Assembly (NCBI GenBank): GCA_027422505.1
Contig: JAPQWV010000670.1
Span: 186,001-250,000, forward strand
Direction of reading: 5' to 3'
Source of the DNA: Craterostigma plantagineum
Taxonomy: Eukaryota; Streptophyta; Magnoliopsida; Lamiales; Linderniaceae
Length of the DNA: 64,000 bases
Part shown: positions 54,390 to 64,000 of the stretch, one piece after another
How the letters are laid out: every line of letters begins with the position of its first letter
How positions within the stretch are numbered: position 1 is the first letter of the stretch
Notes under the pieces: generated by a model
The model's input: only the letters and a program-made list of their open reading frames with translations
Told to the model about the DNA's origin: nothing
The model's database searches: none
Program-made: the position numbers and the translations under genes

Positions 54390-54720
54390 AAAGTTTCGCG
54401 GCTTAAAAATTCTCGGATCTTGAAGATAGGTAGTTGCGAAAAAACAAATGTAGTATAAACGAAAGTTTCGCGGTTTTGAATTTTCTCGGATTCTTAAGGT
54501 TAGTAGTTGCGAAAAAAAATCAGTGAACGTGGAATTTTCGCGGTTTAAAATTTCTCGGATGTTTAAAGTAGGCAGTTGCGAAAAAAAGAAATTCAGTGAA
54601 TGTAGAATTTCGCGGTTTAAAGTTTCTCGGATGTTTAAAGTAGACAGTCGCGAAAAAAAAATTCAGTGAATGTAGAATTTCGCGGTTTAAAGTTTCTCGG
54701 ATGTTGCGAAAAATGTAGTG
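54390..54720. repeat. Tandem repeat, about 70-bp period, leader of element B
   Basis: About five degenerate units with TTTCGCGG (54396, 54464, 54537, 54608, 54679), TTCTCGGAT and a GCGAAAAAA run. Confidence 0.8.
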
Positions 54721-55261
54721 GAAGTAAAAGTTTCGCGGGTTATAAATTCTCGGAATCGACTTTCGCGGACGTGGAAAATTCGCGGATTTGAACGATCAAG
54801 CTCAAAGTTTCGCGGTCAAGAACAGATTAGTACTGTTCCATTGCTTTTCACGCGATTTCCCAGAAAAAACGTCCCGTTCTTGCTCAAATCTCAACCAAAA
54901 TCGCTCAAACTTGATCCTAAACTTCAGAAATACTTTCCTAAACACATAATCGACCGATTTGTGAGCTAAAAACAACAAAAAGTGTGTCAAATCGACCAAA
55001 AACAGAGAATGGCCGAGATGTCCTTTTCTGAAAATTTTCTGCTTAAATCTCGCTCAAAACTCGTTAAAACTGATTCAAAAGTGTTCTAAAACCATTTTAG
55101 GCATAGACTTGATCTGGGGGAGGGTTTTAAACATAAAACGAAGCATCAATACCCCAAAACAAGCTCAAAATGCCGAAACCTATTTTTGCTCAAAAACACC
55201 TTTGATCTTGCTTGGAATCGAACGAAACTGGATTCAAATCAACGAAGATCGATCCACGTTT

Positions 55262-55273
55262 GCTCTGATACCA
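55262..55273 (-). other. Primer-binding site of element B (tRNA-iMet)
   Basis: The minus strand reads TGGTATCAGAGC two bases inside the 5' LTR boundary at 55276. Confidence 0.92.
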
Positions 55274-55275
55274 CT

Positions 55276-55570
55276 TGTTGGTCCCGAATGCACCAAACAA
55301 GGAATCAAAGAGGCTTTAATGGAAGGAATAGGGAGTATTCTCACCTTTGAGTGTGTGTAGTGTGTGAAAAAGTTGGATAAGCCTTTGATCTTTGATTACT
55401 TTGAAAAGTGAGTTGGTAACACCTTATATACCACATTAACCCTAGGTATATTAAGGCCCAATCACTAAATGTTAACTAATTACAATCTAGTCTAAAGCCC
55501 AAACTAAAGATAAATACTAATTTAATACCAAGACCTAAACTATTGACACAATCAATTAAATATCCTAACA
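55276..55570 (-). repeat. Element B 5' LTR (295 bp)
   Basis: No difference from the 3' LTR was found by eye. The 55422-55432 segment reads GGTATATAAGG in element sense, a likely TATA box of the LTR promoter. It is followed by ggatg. Confidence 0.93.
55422..55432 (-). promoter_or_regulatory. TATA box of the element B promoter
   Basis: GGTATATAAGG in element sense, about 140 bp into the 295-bp 5' LTR, a normal place for a copia LTR promoter. Present identically in the 3' LTR. Confidence 0.6.
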
Positions 55571-56473
55571 GGATGAAGATTTGAAAACACCTGATGACGG
55601 AGGGAAAAGGACACTCATGAAGAGAAGAGAAGAAAAAGTTATTGTTTGACATTGATTATCAATCTATTTTTTTATTAAGGGAGAGCATCTTGGAGTTAGA
55701 GGTGTTCATCCAGTTTGAAAAATTGTAACCAACCCGAAACCGAACCGGTGGCCAACGGTTTGGTTAATCGCGGTCAACGGTTACGGTTTCAAACCGTAAC
55801 CGTTATTTATAATGGCTCGGTTATGTTTTCTATTTTTATAACAGGGCTTTCGTTTTTCTTTTTTCTACAATAATTTATGAATATGTTGGGATTAGTCTTT
55901 ATTTTTCACAATATTTTCTCAATTTAAAATCCAAACCATCTCTCAAAGTTTCATCGGCATCTCTCGAAATATTACTTAGTTCAGTAATATTAATATTATA
56001 TTTATATTGAACAACAGATAATAATAAAAATCTGAGTAAAATAATGGAAGCTCGTGGAAGCGAAGATTGAGCAATTATCGTAGATTTTTTATATTTAAAT
56101 TAATCAAGGTGTACTTTTGTCTTCCAAATATTGTACACGTATTTTTTTTTTATAAAATTCTAAGTTCGAATGGAATTATTTTTACATTATTTAATTTTTA
56201 AAATCCAAATCAACTCATCAAATCGTTATCCCGACACTTGCGGTCTGTGTTGGGTTGGATCGATGGGTGGGGCGGTCCGACGGGTCAAATGCTCACACGC
56301 AACATCGAATTTACAATATTTACAACCATCATGCTCAAAAATCGAATTTGCAGAACAACTATTCAATTTTCTCGACATTGAAAATCTTATTTTCGGTAAA
56401 TACAACCGACCCGTTTCCAAATTTCTATCCCTCACCTCACCGGTCACTACCTCATCTCCTAAACAAAACCACC
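55571..56473. other. Flank between element B and the mTERF gene
   Basis: 55571-55575 is the second ggatg. The next 110 bp is AT-rich and may be the 5' end of LINE E. Near 55,695-55,830 a stretch (GAGGTGTTCATCCAGTTTGAAA, then repeated AACCGTAACC/CGGTTATG) resembles termini of degenerate hAT-like plant elements; this is a weak call. The remainder is AT-rich and would hold the promoter and 5' UTR of the mTERF gene; no single TATA box is clear. Confidence 0.45.
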
Positions 56474-57343
56474 ATGATCCTCCATCTCCGACTCGGAATC
56501 CCCAGCACCGCAACCAATCAAAGTACCCAAAATGCCCCCAAAACCGCCACCACCATCAGCACCGACTCCGGCCTCAAATTCCGGCAGAAGATTCTGTACC
56601 TCGAAGCCCTTAAAGTAAATCCCCAAAAGGCCCTCTTGAAAAACCCTAATCTCCGCTCTGCCCCTCTCTCAACTCTACATTCCACCACGGAATGCCTCTT
56701 CTCAATCGGACTCGAGCCCGATTCAATTGGACGTATTCTGGACATGTACCCTGAGTTGATTACGTTGGATCCCCATGTTCAGGTATACCCTGTTCTTGAT
56801 TTCTTGCTAAACACCGTCGAAATTCCATTTTCCGATGTCAGAAAGTGCATTGTTAGATGCCCACGAATCCTCGCCTCGGACCCTGAAACCCAATTGAAGC
56901 CAGCGTTTGAGTTCTTGACTAAATTGGGCTTTTCGGGCTCGAATAAATTGAACTCTCATACGACGCTATTGCTGGTGTCTAGCGTCGAGGGCACGTTGTT
57001 GCCAAAGATTGAATTTTTACGTGGATTGGGATTCGATGAGGAGGAGGTGAAGCTTATGGTGTTGAGGTCGCCAGGACTGTTGACGTTTAGCGTGGAGAAT
57101 AATTACAGGCCGAAGTTGGAGTATCTCTTGAAGGAGATGAATGGGGATTTGGAGGAGATTAAGAGGTTTCCTCAGTATTTCTCGTTTAGCCTCGAGAGAA
57201 AGATTAGGCCGAGGCATCGAACGTTGGTAGAATATGGGATGAAGATGTCTTTGCCCGAGATGCTGAAAGTCAGCGATGGGGAGTTCAATGCGAGGTTGGT
57301 CGAGAGGAGGTTGAGGATGGTGGATGATAGGCTGGCGGCATAG
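56474..57343 (+). CDS. mTERF-family protein, probably chloroplast-targeted (MTEF1-like)
   Basis: Intronless, 289 residues from the ATG in ACCACCATGATC. The frame is open further upstream, but that part is AT-rich leader and unlike the family. The Ser/Thr-rich N-terminus could be a plastid transit peptide. mTERF repeats follow with their leucine/proline pattern: MYPELITLDPHVQVYPVLDFLL, RCPRILASDPETQLKPAFEFL, SPGLLTFSVENNYRPKLEYLL, FPQYFSFSLERKIRPRHRTL. mTERF proteins bind organellar nucleic acid and act in transcription termination or RNA processing. Length and motifs match small single-exon plant members annotated as MTEF1, chloroplastic. No lesion; probably a functional host gene. Confidence 0.9.
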   Translation: MILHLRLGIPSTATNQSTQNAPKTATTISTDSGLKFRQKILYLEALKVNPQKALLKNPNLRSAPLSTLHSTTECLFSIGLEPDSIGRILDMYPELITLDPHVQVYPVLDFLLNTVEIPFSDVRKCIVRCPRILASDPETQLKPAFEFLTKLGFSGSNKLNSHTTLLLVSSVEGTLLPKIEFLRGLGFDEEEVKLMVLRSPGLLTFSVENNYRPKLEYLLKEMNGDLEEIKRFPQYFSFSLERKIRPRHRTLVEYGMKMSLPEMLKVSDGEFNARLVERRLRMVDDRLAA

Positions 57344-58209
57344 TTTGGTTTGTTTGTGTAGATGTTCTACCTCGTATTTATGTTGATAGTATAGGAGAAA
57401 ATTCGTCTTTTTCTAGCAGTAAATAGGATGTCTTTGTTATGTGTCTCTGCTCCTAGAACAGCACGGATATCAATTTTTAGCAATCTTGATAAGTTCTTCT
57501 CTAAGAGGTGAGTTGAGGTTTTGATTTGGTTGTCTGGCATGGCATGTTACATCTTGGATGAATCGGGTATTTATTTATTTATTTATTTTTTGGCATAATT
57601 ATGGAGTATATAGCCTTGCAAGTGAAACTTCATAATTGTCTTGAGTTGAGATACGAGCTCTTAATCGTTGGTCTGTGCTGTATTATCAACTTGACACAGT
57701 TTTCCTCCAAAAGATTCACTCATCTCATCTGTTGCAGGGACTACGTGCCTGTTCTGGTTAATTGGTTCAAAATTGATGTCTGTTGGAAAGGATAGGATAT
57801 TAGAGGCGAGATTAAACTTTCGTACGTCATTATATATATGTTCTTCAATGTTGAATATATGCAGAACTGCTGCAAGCTCTGAGAAATTTGTAGGATTAGC
57901 ATGATTTACATGAACAGTTCAAATATCACTGGATATACAATTTTGAGTTACGAATATCATGCGTTCTCCTCGTGGAAAGGACCTTGATAAGGCTGCAGGA
58001 TTAGCTTGTAATACAACCAAGGAAGAAAACTCATCCAAGTTTCTGCCAATCCTCGATTCAAACACATTTCTTGTCCCATTGTTCTTCTCAAGGGTACACC
58101 GTATCGAACTATTTGCAGCTTCACTTGGATCGTGAATCTTTAAGCTCTTTGGAGGAACACTCGACAAAGAAGACAATGATTCGTTTGAAGAAGCAATGGG
58201 AAATCCCGA
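57344..58209. other. Region between the mTERF gene and the minus-strand gene
   Basis: It holds the likely 3' UTR of the mTERF gene and a TTTA microsatellite at about 57569-57592. On the minus strand, 57919-58206 continues the frame of the neighbouring gene after its TAA for about 95 codons (SSVPPKSLKIHDPSEAANSS...), which may be ancestral coding sequence beyond a premature stop, or chance. Nothing else recognised. Confidence 0.5.
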
Positions 58210-58941
58210 TTAAGGATAACTATATTGTTGGACGGATCTCAAGTTGAAGCCTTCCATCATCATCATCATCATGTGTGCTCTCCTCTTCTTATGACTACGA
58301 TCCCAACCCATGGGAGACTTTTCGCACAGTGGGCATGATGATGGGAGAGTTTTCTCTGGCCTTTTCGACTGAGAAACAGCAGAAGTTTTTTGTTGCCCTG
58401 TTTCTGATGATGGACTTGCTTCTTCTTCCTCTTCTTCTTCATCATCGTGTTCTTCTATCCGTGTTTGTACGTCGTCTTCGTCCATTGATGTTTCCTATTA
58501 TATTACAGCAAGAATGTTATTACATAGATCAGAACCTTAAACCAAAGCAGCTGATCAAGGAAAGATGATATATACATCTAAGAACAGGGCAGAGCTTCTT
58601 CGTATTAAGACGAAACAGGGTACTCTGTTTCTTTTTTCTCCCTTTTTAATCGTTAAGTAGATACAAAGCAAATGAATTCAGTACAAAGTAAACCCAGGAT
58701 TTATCTCTTTTCCGAGTCGATCTACTACCCAGAAGTTAGAAAGGAACTTGTGAAAAAAAAAACAATATTATAACTTGGTAAGTGGTAATAGAAGGGAAGA
58801 AAAAAAAACCTTATTGTCTGCTGTACTATGTCCCATGATCAGACACTGCGACAATATCAGCAACGACATTTTCGCCATGATACTGTCTTCTCTAACAAAT
58901 TGATTACATGATCTCACATTACGGCTTCTGACATTCTTCAT
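58210..58941 (-). CDS. Possible two-exon gene of unknown function
   Basis: Exon 1 (58941-58810) encodes 44 residues from MKNVRSRNV to STADNK and ends AAG|GTTTTT, a donor-like site. Exon 2 (58494-58210) follows a TAATAG acceptor and stays in frame (ETSMDEDDVQ). The 138-residue product would have an acidic run (DDEEEEEEE), a CPLC pair, basic KKRR and a methionine run encoded by an ATG microsatellite, and ends at TAA. The frame stays open for about 95 more codons after that stop, so the gene may be longer with an acquired stop. I do not recognise the family. Intron length would be 315 bp. It could be a real small gene, a pseudogene or chance. Confidence 0.4.
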
Positions 58942-59085
58942 CAGCTTCAGCGATAATAACACTTAAAAACTCCAATACACTTTTTCTGTTTTTTGGCTAA
59001 ACAACGATGATATATCTCTTATTCTTTATTATATTTGTTGGAAGTGTTGGTTAATTACGAGAGGATAGAGTAGGTGGTAAATGTT
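58942..59085. other. Short intergenic segment
   Basis: AT-rich; would contain the promoter of the minus-strand gene if that gene is real. Nothing specific seen. Confidence 0.4.
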
Positions 59086-59424
59086 ATGAAATATGATTTA
59101 TATTATTAAGATTATTTTATATATATTATGATTATTTTATAAGGAGAGAATTTAAAGGGAGAGAATATATTTTCTATATATTGATATCTTTACAATGCAA
59201 CTTAAAACACCTATTTATATACTAAAATCATACACCAAGATACAATTTAATCATCTATACAACTCATACAAAAATACAACATATTTTTTATACACCTCAT
59301 TTTATCATAATTCATGAGTCATTAATATTCCTAAAACATCCACATTTAATCATAACGATTCATTGTGATGAATCATGATTTAATTTTGATGATTCATTAT
59401 TGATGAATCATTATTTGTTCATAA
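59086..59424 (-). repeat. Element D 3' LTR, about 340 bp (boundaries approximate)
   Basis: The inner end is set by the PPT (AAGGGGGAGTATTA, then TGAACAAATAATG in element sense). The outer end is placed at TGTTATGAAAT; TGTTGGAAG at about 59,037 is an alternative. A TATA-like AGTATATAAATAG (minus sense) lies at 59211-59222. The partner LTR is outside the window, so no target duplication can be checked. Confidence 0.6.
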
Positions 59425-59563
59425 TACTCCCCCTTGGATGTTTTTCGAAAAATATGTTTTAGCTTGTTGCCTCATTAAAAACCTTACTGGGAAAACCACA
59501 TGGGAAAAGCCACAGTTAAGGGAAAAAGAGTGCAACACATATTTACTCCCCCTGATGATGACA
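59425..59563 (-). other. Element D 3' untranslated segment and PPT
   Basis: In element sense this runs from the RNase H stop through GGGGGAG, CCCAGTAAGGTTTTTAATGAGGCA and AAGGGGGAGTATTA to the LTR. The TAAGGTTTTTAATGAGGCA segment is a conserved block seen next to the PPT in several plant copia groups. Confidence 0.7.
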
Positions 59564-62500
59564 TCATTTTAAATCTCTAAGTCTTCGAATGCTAATTTCA
59601 TATACCAACCTTCTGAAAATTATTGGAGGAAGTGCTTTTGTGAACAAATCTGCAAGATTTTTATTTGATTGCACTTGTTGTACTTCAATATCACCACTTT
59701 TCTCCAGTTCATGTGTAAAGAAAATTTTTGGTGATATATGTTTTGTTCTATCACCTTTGATATATCCATCCTTTAATTGGGCAATGCATGCCGCATTATC
59801 TTCATAATATATCGTCGGAAGTAACTTTTCCGATAACAATCCACAAGTTTGTTGCATATGCTGAATAATCGATCGCAACCAGACACATTCTCTGCTAGCT
59901 TCATGAATCGCTAGTATTTCAGCGTAATTAGATGAAGTGCAATTAAACTCTGTTTAACTGATCGGCATGAAATAGCAGTTCCACCATACGTAAATAAGTA
60001 ACCCGTTTGCGATCGTGCATTATGTGGGTCAATAAGAATCCAGCATATGCATACCCAATTAAATCTGTTTTCAACTCATTAGAGAAGAACAGTCCCATAT
60101 AAGTTGTTCCTTGAAGGTATCGAAATATTCGTTTAACTCCGTTCCAATGTCTACGAGTCGGCGAAGAACTGTATCTTGCCAATAAATTTACTGCAAACGC
60201 TATATCAGGTCGCGTATGACTTGTAATATACATTGGTGCTCCGATAGCATATGGTACTTCAGGACCAAGTATCTTTTCATCATTTTTACGTGGTCTGAAC
60301 GGATCTTTATTCACGTCTAATGAACGGACGATCATAGGAGTATCCAGTGGATGAGCTTTGTCCATGTAAAACCTTTTCAACACCTTTTTTCGTATAAGTT
60401 TCTTGATGTACAAATATTCCATTCTTCAAATATTCAATTTGCAGTCCGAGACAATATTTTGTTTTACCAAGATCTTTCATTTCGAACTCCTTTTGCAAAC
60501 AATTAACCACTTTCGACAACTCTTCAGGAGTTCCAAATTCGTTTTCAATATAATGACAAATTCGTTTTCACATCTCCTCATAAATATACAAGGGCAAATT
60601 TGATCATTTGTATAGCCCTCTTTCAATAAATATTCACTTAGGCGATTATACCACATACGCTCGGATTGCTTCAATCCATAAAGCCACTATTAGCTTAATT
60701 GAGATGTCACTGTCAAGTGAGCCATATAGATAAGCAGTGACGACATCCATTAGACGCATATCGAGTCCTTCACGTACTGCCATACTAATTATATAACGAA
60801 TAGTAGTTGCGTCTACCACAGGAGAATACGTCTCCTCATAATCAATACCAGGTCTCTGTGAGAAACCTTGTGCAACAAGCCGTGCTTTATATCTTACAAT
60901 TTCCCCATTTTCATTTCTCTTTCTAATAAAAACCATAAATCCAACCGGCTTTACATTTTCTGGTATGCGGACTACATGTCCGAAAACTTTTCATTTCTCA
61001 AGTGATTTTAGTTCTGCCTCGATTGCATCTTTCCATTTTGGCCAATCTTTTCGTAGTCTGCATTTGTTTACAGACCTTGGTCCTTGTTCCTCATTTTCAT
61101 TTATCTCATGCATTTCATGTAGCGCTACGCTAAATAAGAATTTATCGTCAACGTTGACTACGGTTCCATCTAATTCTGTTCTGGGCGTAATTGATGGAGA
61201 TCTCTTCATTATTATTATTTTCAATATGTTCAGGTACCTGAGTTTCATTTGTATCGTCATTTATGCCCATCGACTCTTCTTTAGTCGATAAATATTCGAT
61301 TGGACCATTCTTATTATTTGCTCCTTTTCTTTTCCGAGGGTTTTTACTTTGGAACCGGATGGCCTACCACGCTTGCGTTGTGGTTTAGGCTCAATATCTC
61401 GTGTTTGTTCTGTAGGAACATCAATTCTTGCAGGAGCATTAACGGCCGAAATATGTGACTTGGTCACTCTCTTCGGGTCAGTAAAGTTGTCTGGCAATTG
61501 GTTCGCTAAGCTTTGTAAATGAATTAGCTTCTGAACTTCTAGTTCACATTCTTTCGTTTGAGGATCATAATGATTTAGCGAAAGCTCATTCCAACTAATA
61601 TTTCTTTCCAGCCGTTTCTTTTCTCGCCCTAATGTCGGAAATTTGTTTCATCAAAGTGACAGTCGGCAAATCTAGCCGTGAATAAATCTCCAATTAGCGG
61701 TTCCAAATATCTTATAATAGATGGAGATTCAAATCCGACATATATTCCCAACCTCCTTTGAGGTCCCATCTTTGTGCATTGTGGTGGCGCAATTGGAACA
61801 TATACTGCACAACCAAAAATTCTTAGATAGGAAATATCTGGTTCCTGACCATAAACCATTTGTAATGGTGAGATATCATGGTAACTTGTTGGCCTGATGC
61901 GAATTAGTGCCGCTGCATGTAATAGCGCATGTCCCCAACAAGTCGAGGGAAGCTTCGACTTCATCAATAATGGTTACAGACGTTTAATCAATGATTCTGC
62001 AAGACCGTTTTGCGTATGAACATGTGGCACAGGATGCTCAACATCCATACCGATAGACATACAATAATCATTAAATGCCTTGGAAGTAAATTCACCAGCA
62101 TTGTCAAAGCGTATTTCTTTATCGGATAATCTGGAAAATGTGCTCTTAATCGAACCAACTAAGCAAGCAACCTCGCAAACGCCACATTCCTCGTAGATAA
62201 TAAACATACGTGGGTTCATCTACTCGATGCATCAATTAATACCATAAAATATTTGAATGGTCCCCATGATGGGTGTATCGGCCAACAAATATCACCATGT
62301 ATACGTTCTAGAAATACAATAGATTCATTATTTACTTTCATTGGTGATGGCCGAACAATTAACTTCCCTTTAGAGCAAGCAGCACAAAATAATTCATTAG
62401 ATTGAAGAATCCTTTGGTTCTTTATCGAATGTCCACGTGGATTTTCAATTATTTTTCGCATCATAATTGAACCGGGATGGCCCAACCGGTCATGCCAAAC

Positions 62501-63094
62501 ATTAAAAGCACTGTCTTCAGTAAACTTCTGGTTTACGATAGCATATGATTCAATTGTTCTCAGATATGTATAGTATAACCCAGAGTCAAAAGAATGTAAT
62601 ATTTCCACGATTCTTTTTTCATTCGAAATCACTTTTGTCATGTGCAAATATTCGACGTCTCCCTTTTCTGCCGTCTCAACATGATATCCATTATTTCGAA
62701 TAGCTTTAAAGCTTAGTAAATTTCTTTGAGACTTAGGAGAATATAAGGCATTTTTTATTATTAGCCTTGTCCCTTTCGGCAGTAAAATGCTAGCTCTTCC
62801 GGAGTCTTCAATTATATTTGTAATGCCCGAGATAGTAATGACACTCTCTCCTTTCATTTCAAGATGATCAAAATATTTCTTTCTCAGAATCGTATGAGTC
62901 GTTGCGCAGTCTGCGAGACATAATTCTCCATTGCACATGCTCGTATCCATTGTATGAATGTCCTTAATAATAAGCACATAATAACCAGTATTATTGATAA
63001 CAAAGCATGCAAACATACAAATACTTAACACAACGATACATATAATACAAGCATATAATACACACACATAATTAAACATATGATAATAACACAT
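59564..63094 (-). pseudogene. Element D pol, decayed (protease to RNase H)
   Basis: Fragments in several frames: protease/pre-integrase CLADCATTHTILR to CAACSKGKL (62216-63000), integrase (61974-62219, FDNAGEFTSKAFNDYC; 61629-61967, MKSKLPSTCWGHALLHAAALIR), RT YKARLVAQGFSQRPGIDYEETYSPV (60646-60936), later RT (60307-60519, EFEMKDLGKTKYCLGLQIEYLKNGIF) and RNase H (59564-59878, IYYEDNAACIAQL, NKNLADLFTKALP). The RT active-site YVDD is missing: after EFVII the sequence jumps to the following segment. Multiple stops confirm inactivity. Copia lineage not determined. Confidence 0.88.
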
Positions 63095-63099
63095 AAGGG

Positions 63100-63810
63100 A
63101 ATCACATCAAGCTTATTGAAAATCCGCGGCATCAAATTGAGTACTTTCATTGACACCAGAAGTAGAGGCGAGATCACCCTGAACAAGATTTGTTTCAATT
63201 TTCTTTCCTTTGTCCTTTTGATATAATTCAACGAGATGTTTGGGCGTGCGACAAGTTTTCGACCAATGGCCCAAACCACCGCAACGATAGCATCGCTCAT
63301 CATTATCCTTTTGTTCGGTGTGCCTATTCTAATCCTTATTATCATAGCTTTTCCTCTTCTGGGGAGACTTTGATAACCACCACGATTGTTACGATAACCA
63401 CCATGGAAGTACTGATAATCACCACCATAATATCCTTCGCCACGACCTCGGCCTTGACCACGGCCTCGTCCGCGGCCGCGATATCTGCCACGTCCACGTC
63501 CACGACCATTACCTCGATTATTATCCTTATTATTTCGCCTGACTGCATTCGCTTCAGGGAGCGCAGCCGCACCGGTTGGTCGGGATTCGTGGTTTTTCAT
63601 CAACAATTCGTTGTTTTGCTCAGCCAACAATAAAACAGATATTAGTTCTGGATACCTTTTGAATTGCCTTTCACGATATTGTTGCTGCAATACTACATTC
63701 GATGGATGGAAAGTGGTGAATGTTTCTTCGAGCTTATCATCATCGGTGATTGCTTCTCCACATAATTTCGATGTAGAAGTATATCTATGAACTGCAGAGC
63801 TTATCATCAC
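63100..63810 (-). pseudogene. Element D gag, 5'-truncated
   Basis: In minus sense gag starts abruptly at about SAVHRYTSTSKLCGE, then LEETFTTFHPSNVVLQQQYRE and LLAEQNNELLMKNHESRPTG, a long Gly-Arg repeat (63,415-63,520, GRGRGRYRGRGRG) and, after a frameshift, a zinc knuckle CYRCGGLGHWSKTC (about 63,245-63,290), ending AADFQ and TAA near 63,116. The N-terminal third is replaced by RT sequence from another copy. Confidence 0.82.
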
Positions 63811-64000
63811 CTGCAGTCGTCGACATATTGCTATAATGACAAATTCGTTTTCACATCTCCTTATAAATATACAAGGGCAAATTTGATCATTTGTATAGCC
63901 CTCTTTCAATAAATATTCACTTAGGCGATTATACCACATACGCTCGGATTGCTTCAATCCATAAAGCGACTTATTTAGCTTAACTGAGATGTCACTGTCA
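63811..64000 (-). pseudogene. Second copy of element D RT segment, fused to gag
   Basis: 63,835-64,000 repeats 60,545-60,712 almost exactly (MKQSERMWYNRLSEYLLKEGY, CPCIFIRRCENEFVII) and extends a little further to include bases that read YVDD in a shifted frame. It then joins the middle of gag at about 63,790-63,815. It shows that a second, partly deleted copy of the same element lies to the right of the window. Confidence 0.82.

Larger units (their letters stand above)
53550..55261 (-). other. Element B untranslated leader with repeat arrays
   Basis: 1.7 kb between PBS and gag with no credible coding frame. It carries two repeat arrays: about 57-bp units with TTCGCAAGAGAATTTT (54,030-54,275) and about 70-bp units with TTTCGCGGTTTAAA and TTCTCGGATGTTTAAAG (54,390-54,720). 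At least eight TTTCGCGG motifs lie between 54,285 and 54,815, echoing the pol/extra-ORF spacer. Confidence 0.8.
41124..55570 (-). mobile_element. Element B: young SIRE-like Ty1/copia element, 14.4 kb, with extra ORF
   Basis: It is complete from LTR to LTR with a ggatg duplication. In element sense: 5' LTR (55276-55570), PBS, 1.7-kb leader with repeats, gag (53549-50607), pol (50603-47205), 2-kb repeat-rich spacer, an additional ORF in two frames (45218-41477), PPT and 3' LTR (41124-41418). The two LTRs look identical over all 295 bp, so insertion is very recent. The pol type ([37 protein letters not shown]) is that of the SIRE/Maximus lineage. Confidence 0.93.

Noticed and set aside
56255..56473. 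Longer N-terminus of the mTERF protein (from MDRWVGRSDG)
   Set aside because: AT-rich leader without family similarity; the ATG at 56474 has better context and gives the usual length.
62950..63094. Hydrophobic N-terminus (MCYYHMFNYVCVLYACIICI) as a membrane anchor for element D pol
   Set aside because: The stretch is translated from T-rich spacer upstream of the conserved pol start, so the hydrophobicity reflects base composition.
1..64000. Endogenous pararetrovirus or other viral sequence
   Set aside because: All RT-bearing segments fit copia or L1 families (and gypsy for the gag at the left edge); no movement protein or coat-type domains were seen.

Overview
The window is plant nuclear DNA and consists almost entirely of retrotransposons. 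Evidence for a plant: Ty1/copia and Ty3/gypsy LTR elements primed by initiator tRNA-Met, plant-type L1 LINEs whose ORF1 carries a DUF4283-like domain plus a CCHC knuckle, and a single-exon organellar mTERF gene. The copia element at 41-55.6 kb has a large extra ORF 3' of pol, of a kind I associate with asterid eudicots, so a eudicot (perhaps an asterid) is my best inference. The species cannot be named from this sequence.

Positions 1-41 kb form a deep nest. The oldest layer is a decayed minus-strand L1 (LINE E, 33.9-41.1 kb). Three elements entered it: a SIRE-like copia element (A, minus strand, 5' LTR at 33,535-33,883), an Angela-type LTR now left as a solo LTR (35,617-37,778, TSD gcttg), and a second, young SIRE-like element (B, 41,124-55,570, TSD ggatg). 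Element A was split by a Ty3/gypsy element at the left edge (1-2,623) and by a plus-strand L1 (L1-1, 4,184-30,595, 14-bp TSD). L1-1 was split by a tandem Angela array LTR-INT-LTR-INT-LTR (6,976-27,673, TSD taagg). A second L1 (L1-2, 19,601-25,930) lies inside the second Angela unit and replaced about 3.0 kb of it.

Element B is the best-preserved autonomous candidate. It has apparently identical 295-bp LTRs, PBS, PPT, open gag and pol frames, and a third ORF split by a frameshift. Two repeat-rich noncoding blocks in it carry many TTTCGCGG motifs. L1-2 has an open ORF2 but an ORF1 without an ATG start. Nearly everything else is broken by stops, frameshifts or insertions.

From 55.6 to 59.0 kb is the only gene-bearing interval: an intact intronless mTERF-family gene (56,474-57,343, plus strand) and a possible two-exon gene of unknown function (58,941-58,210, minus strand). 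From about 59.1 kb to the right edge lies a third, decayed copia element (D, minus strand) with a rearranged gag/RT junction and a duplicated RT segment. I saw no tRNA, rRNA or CRISPR array.
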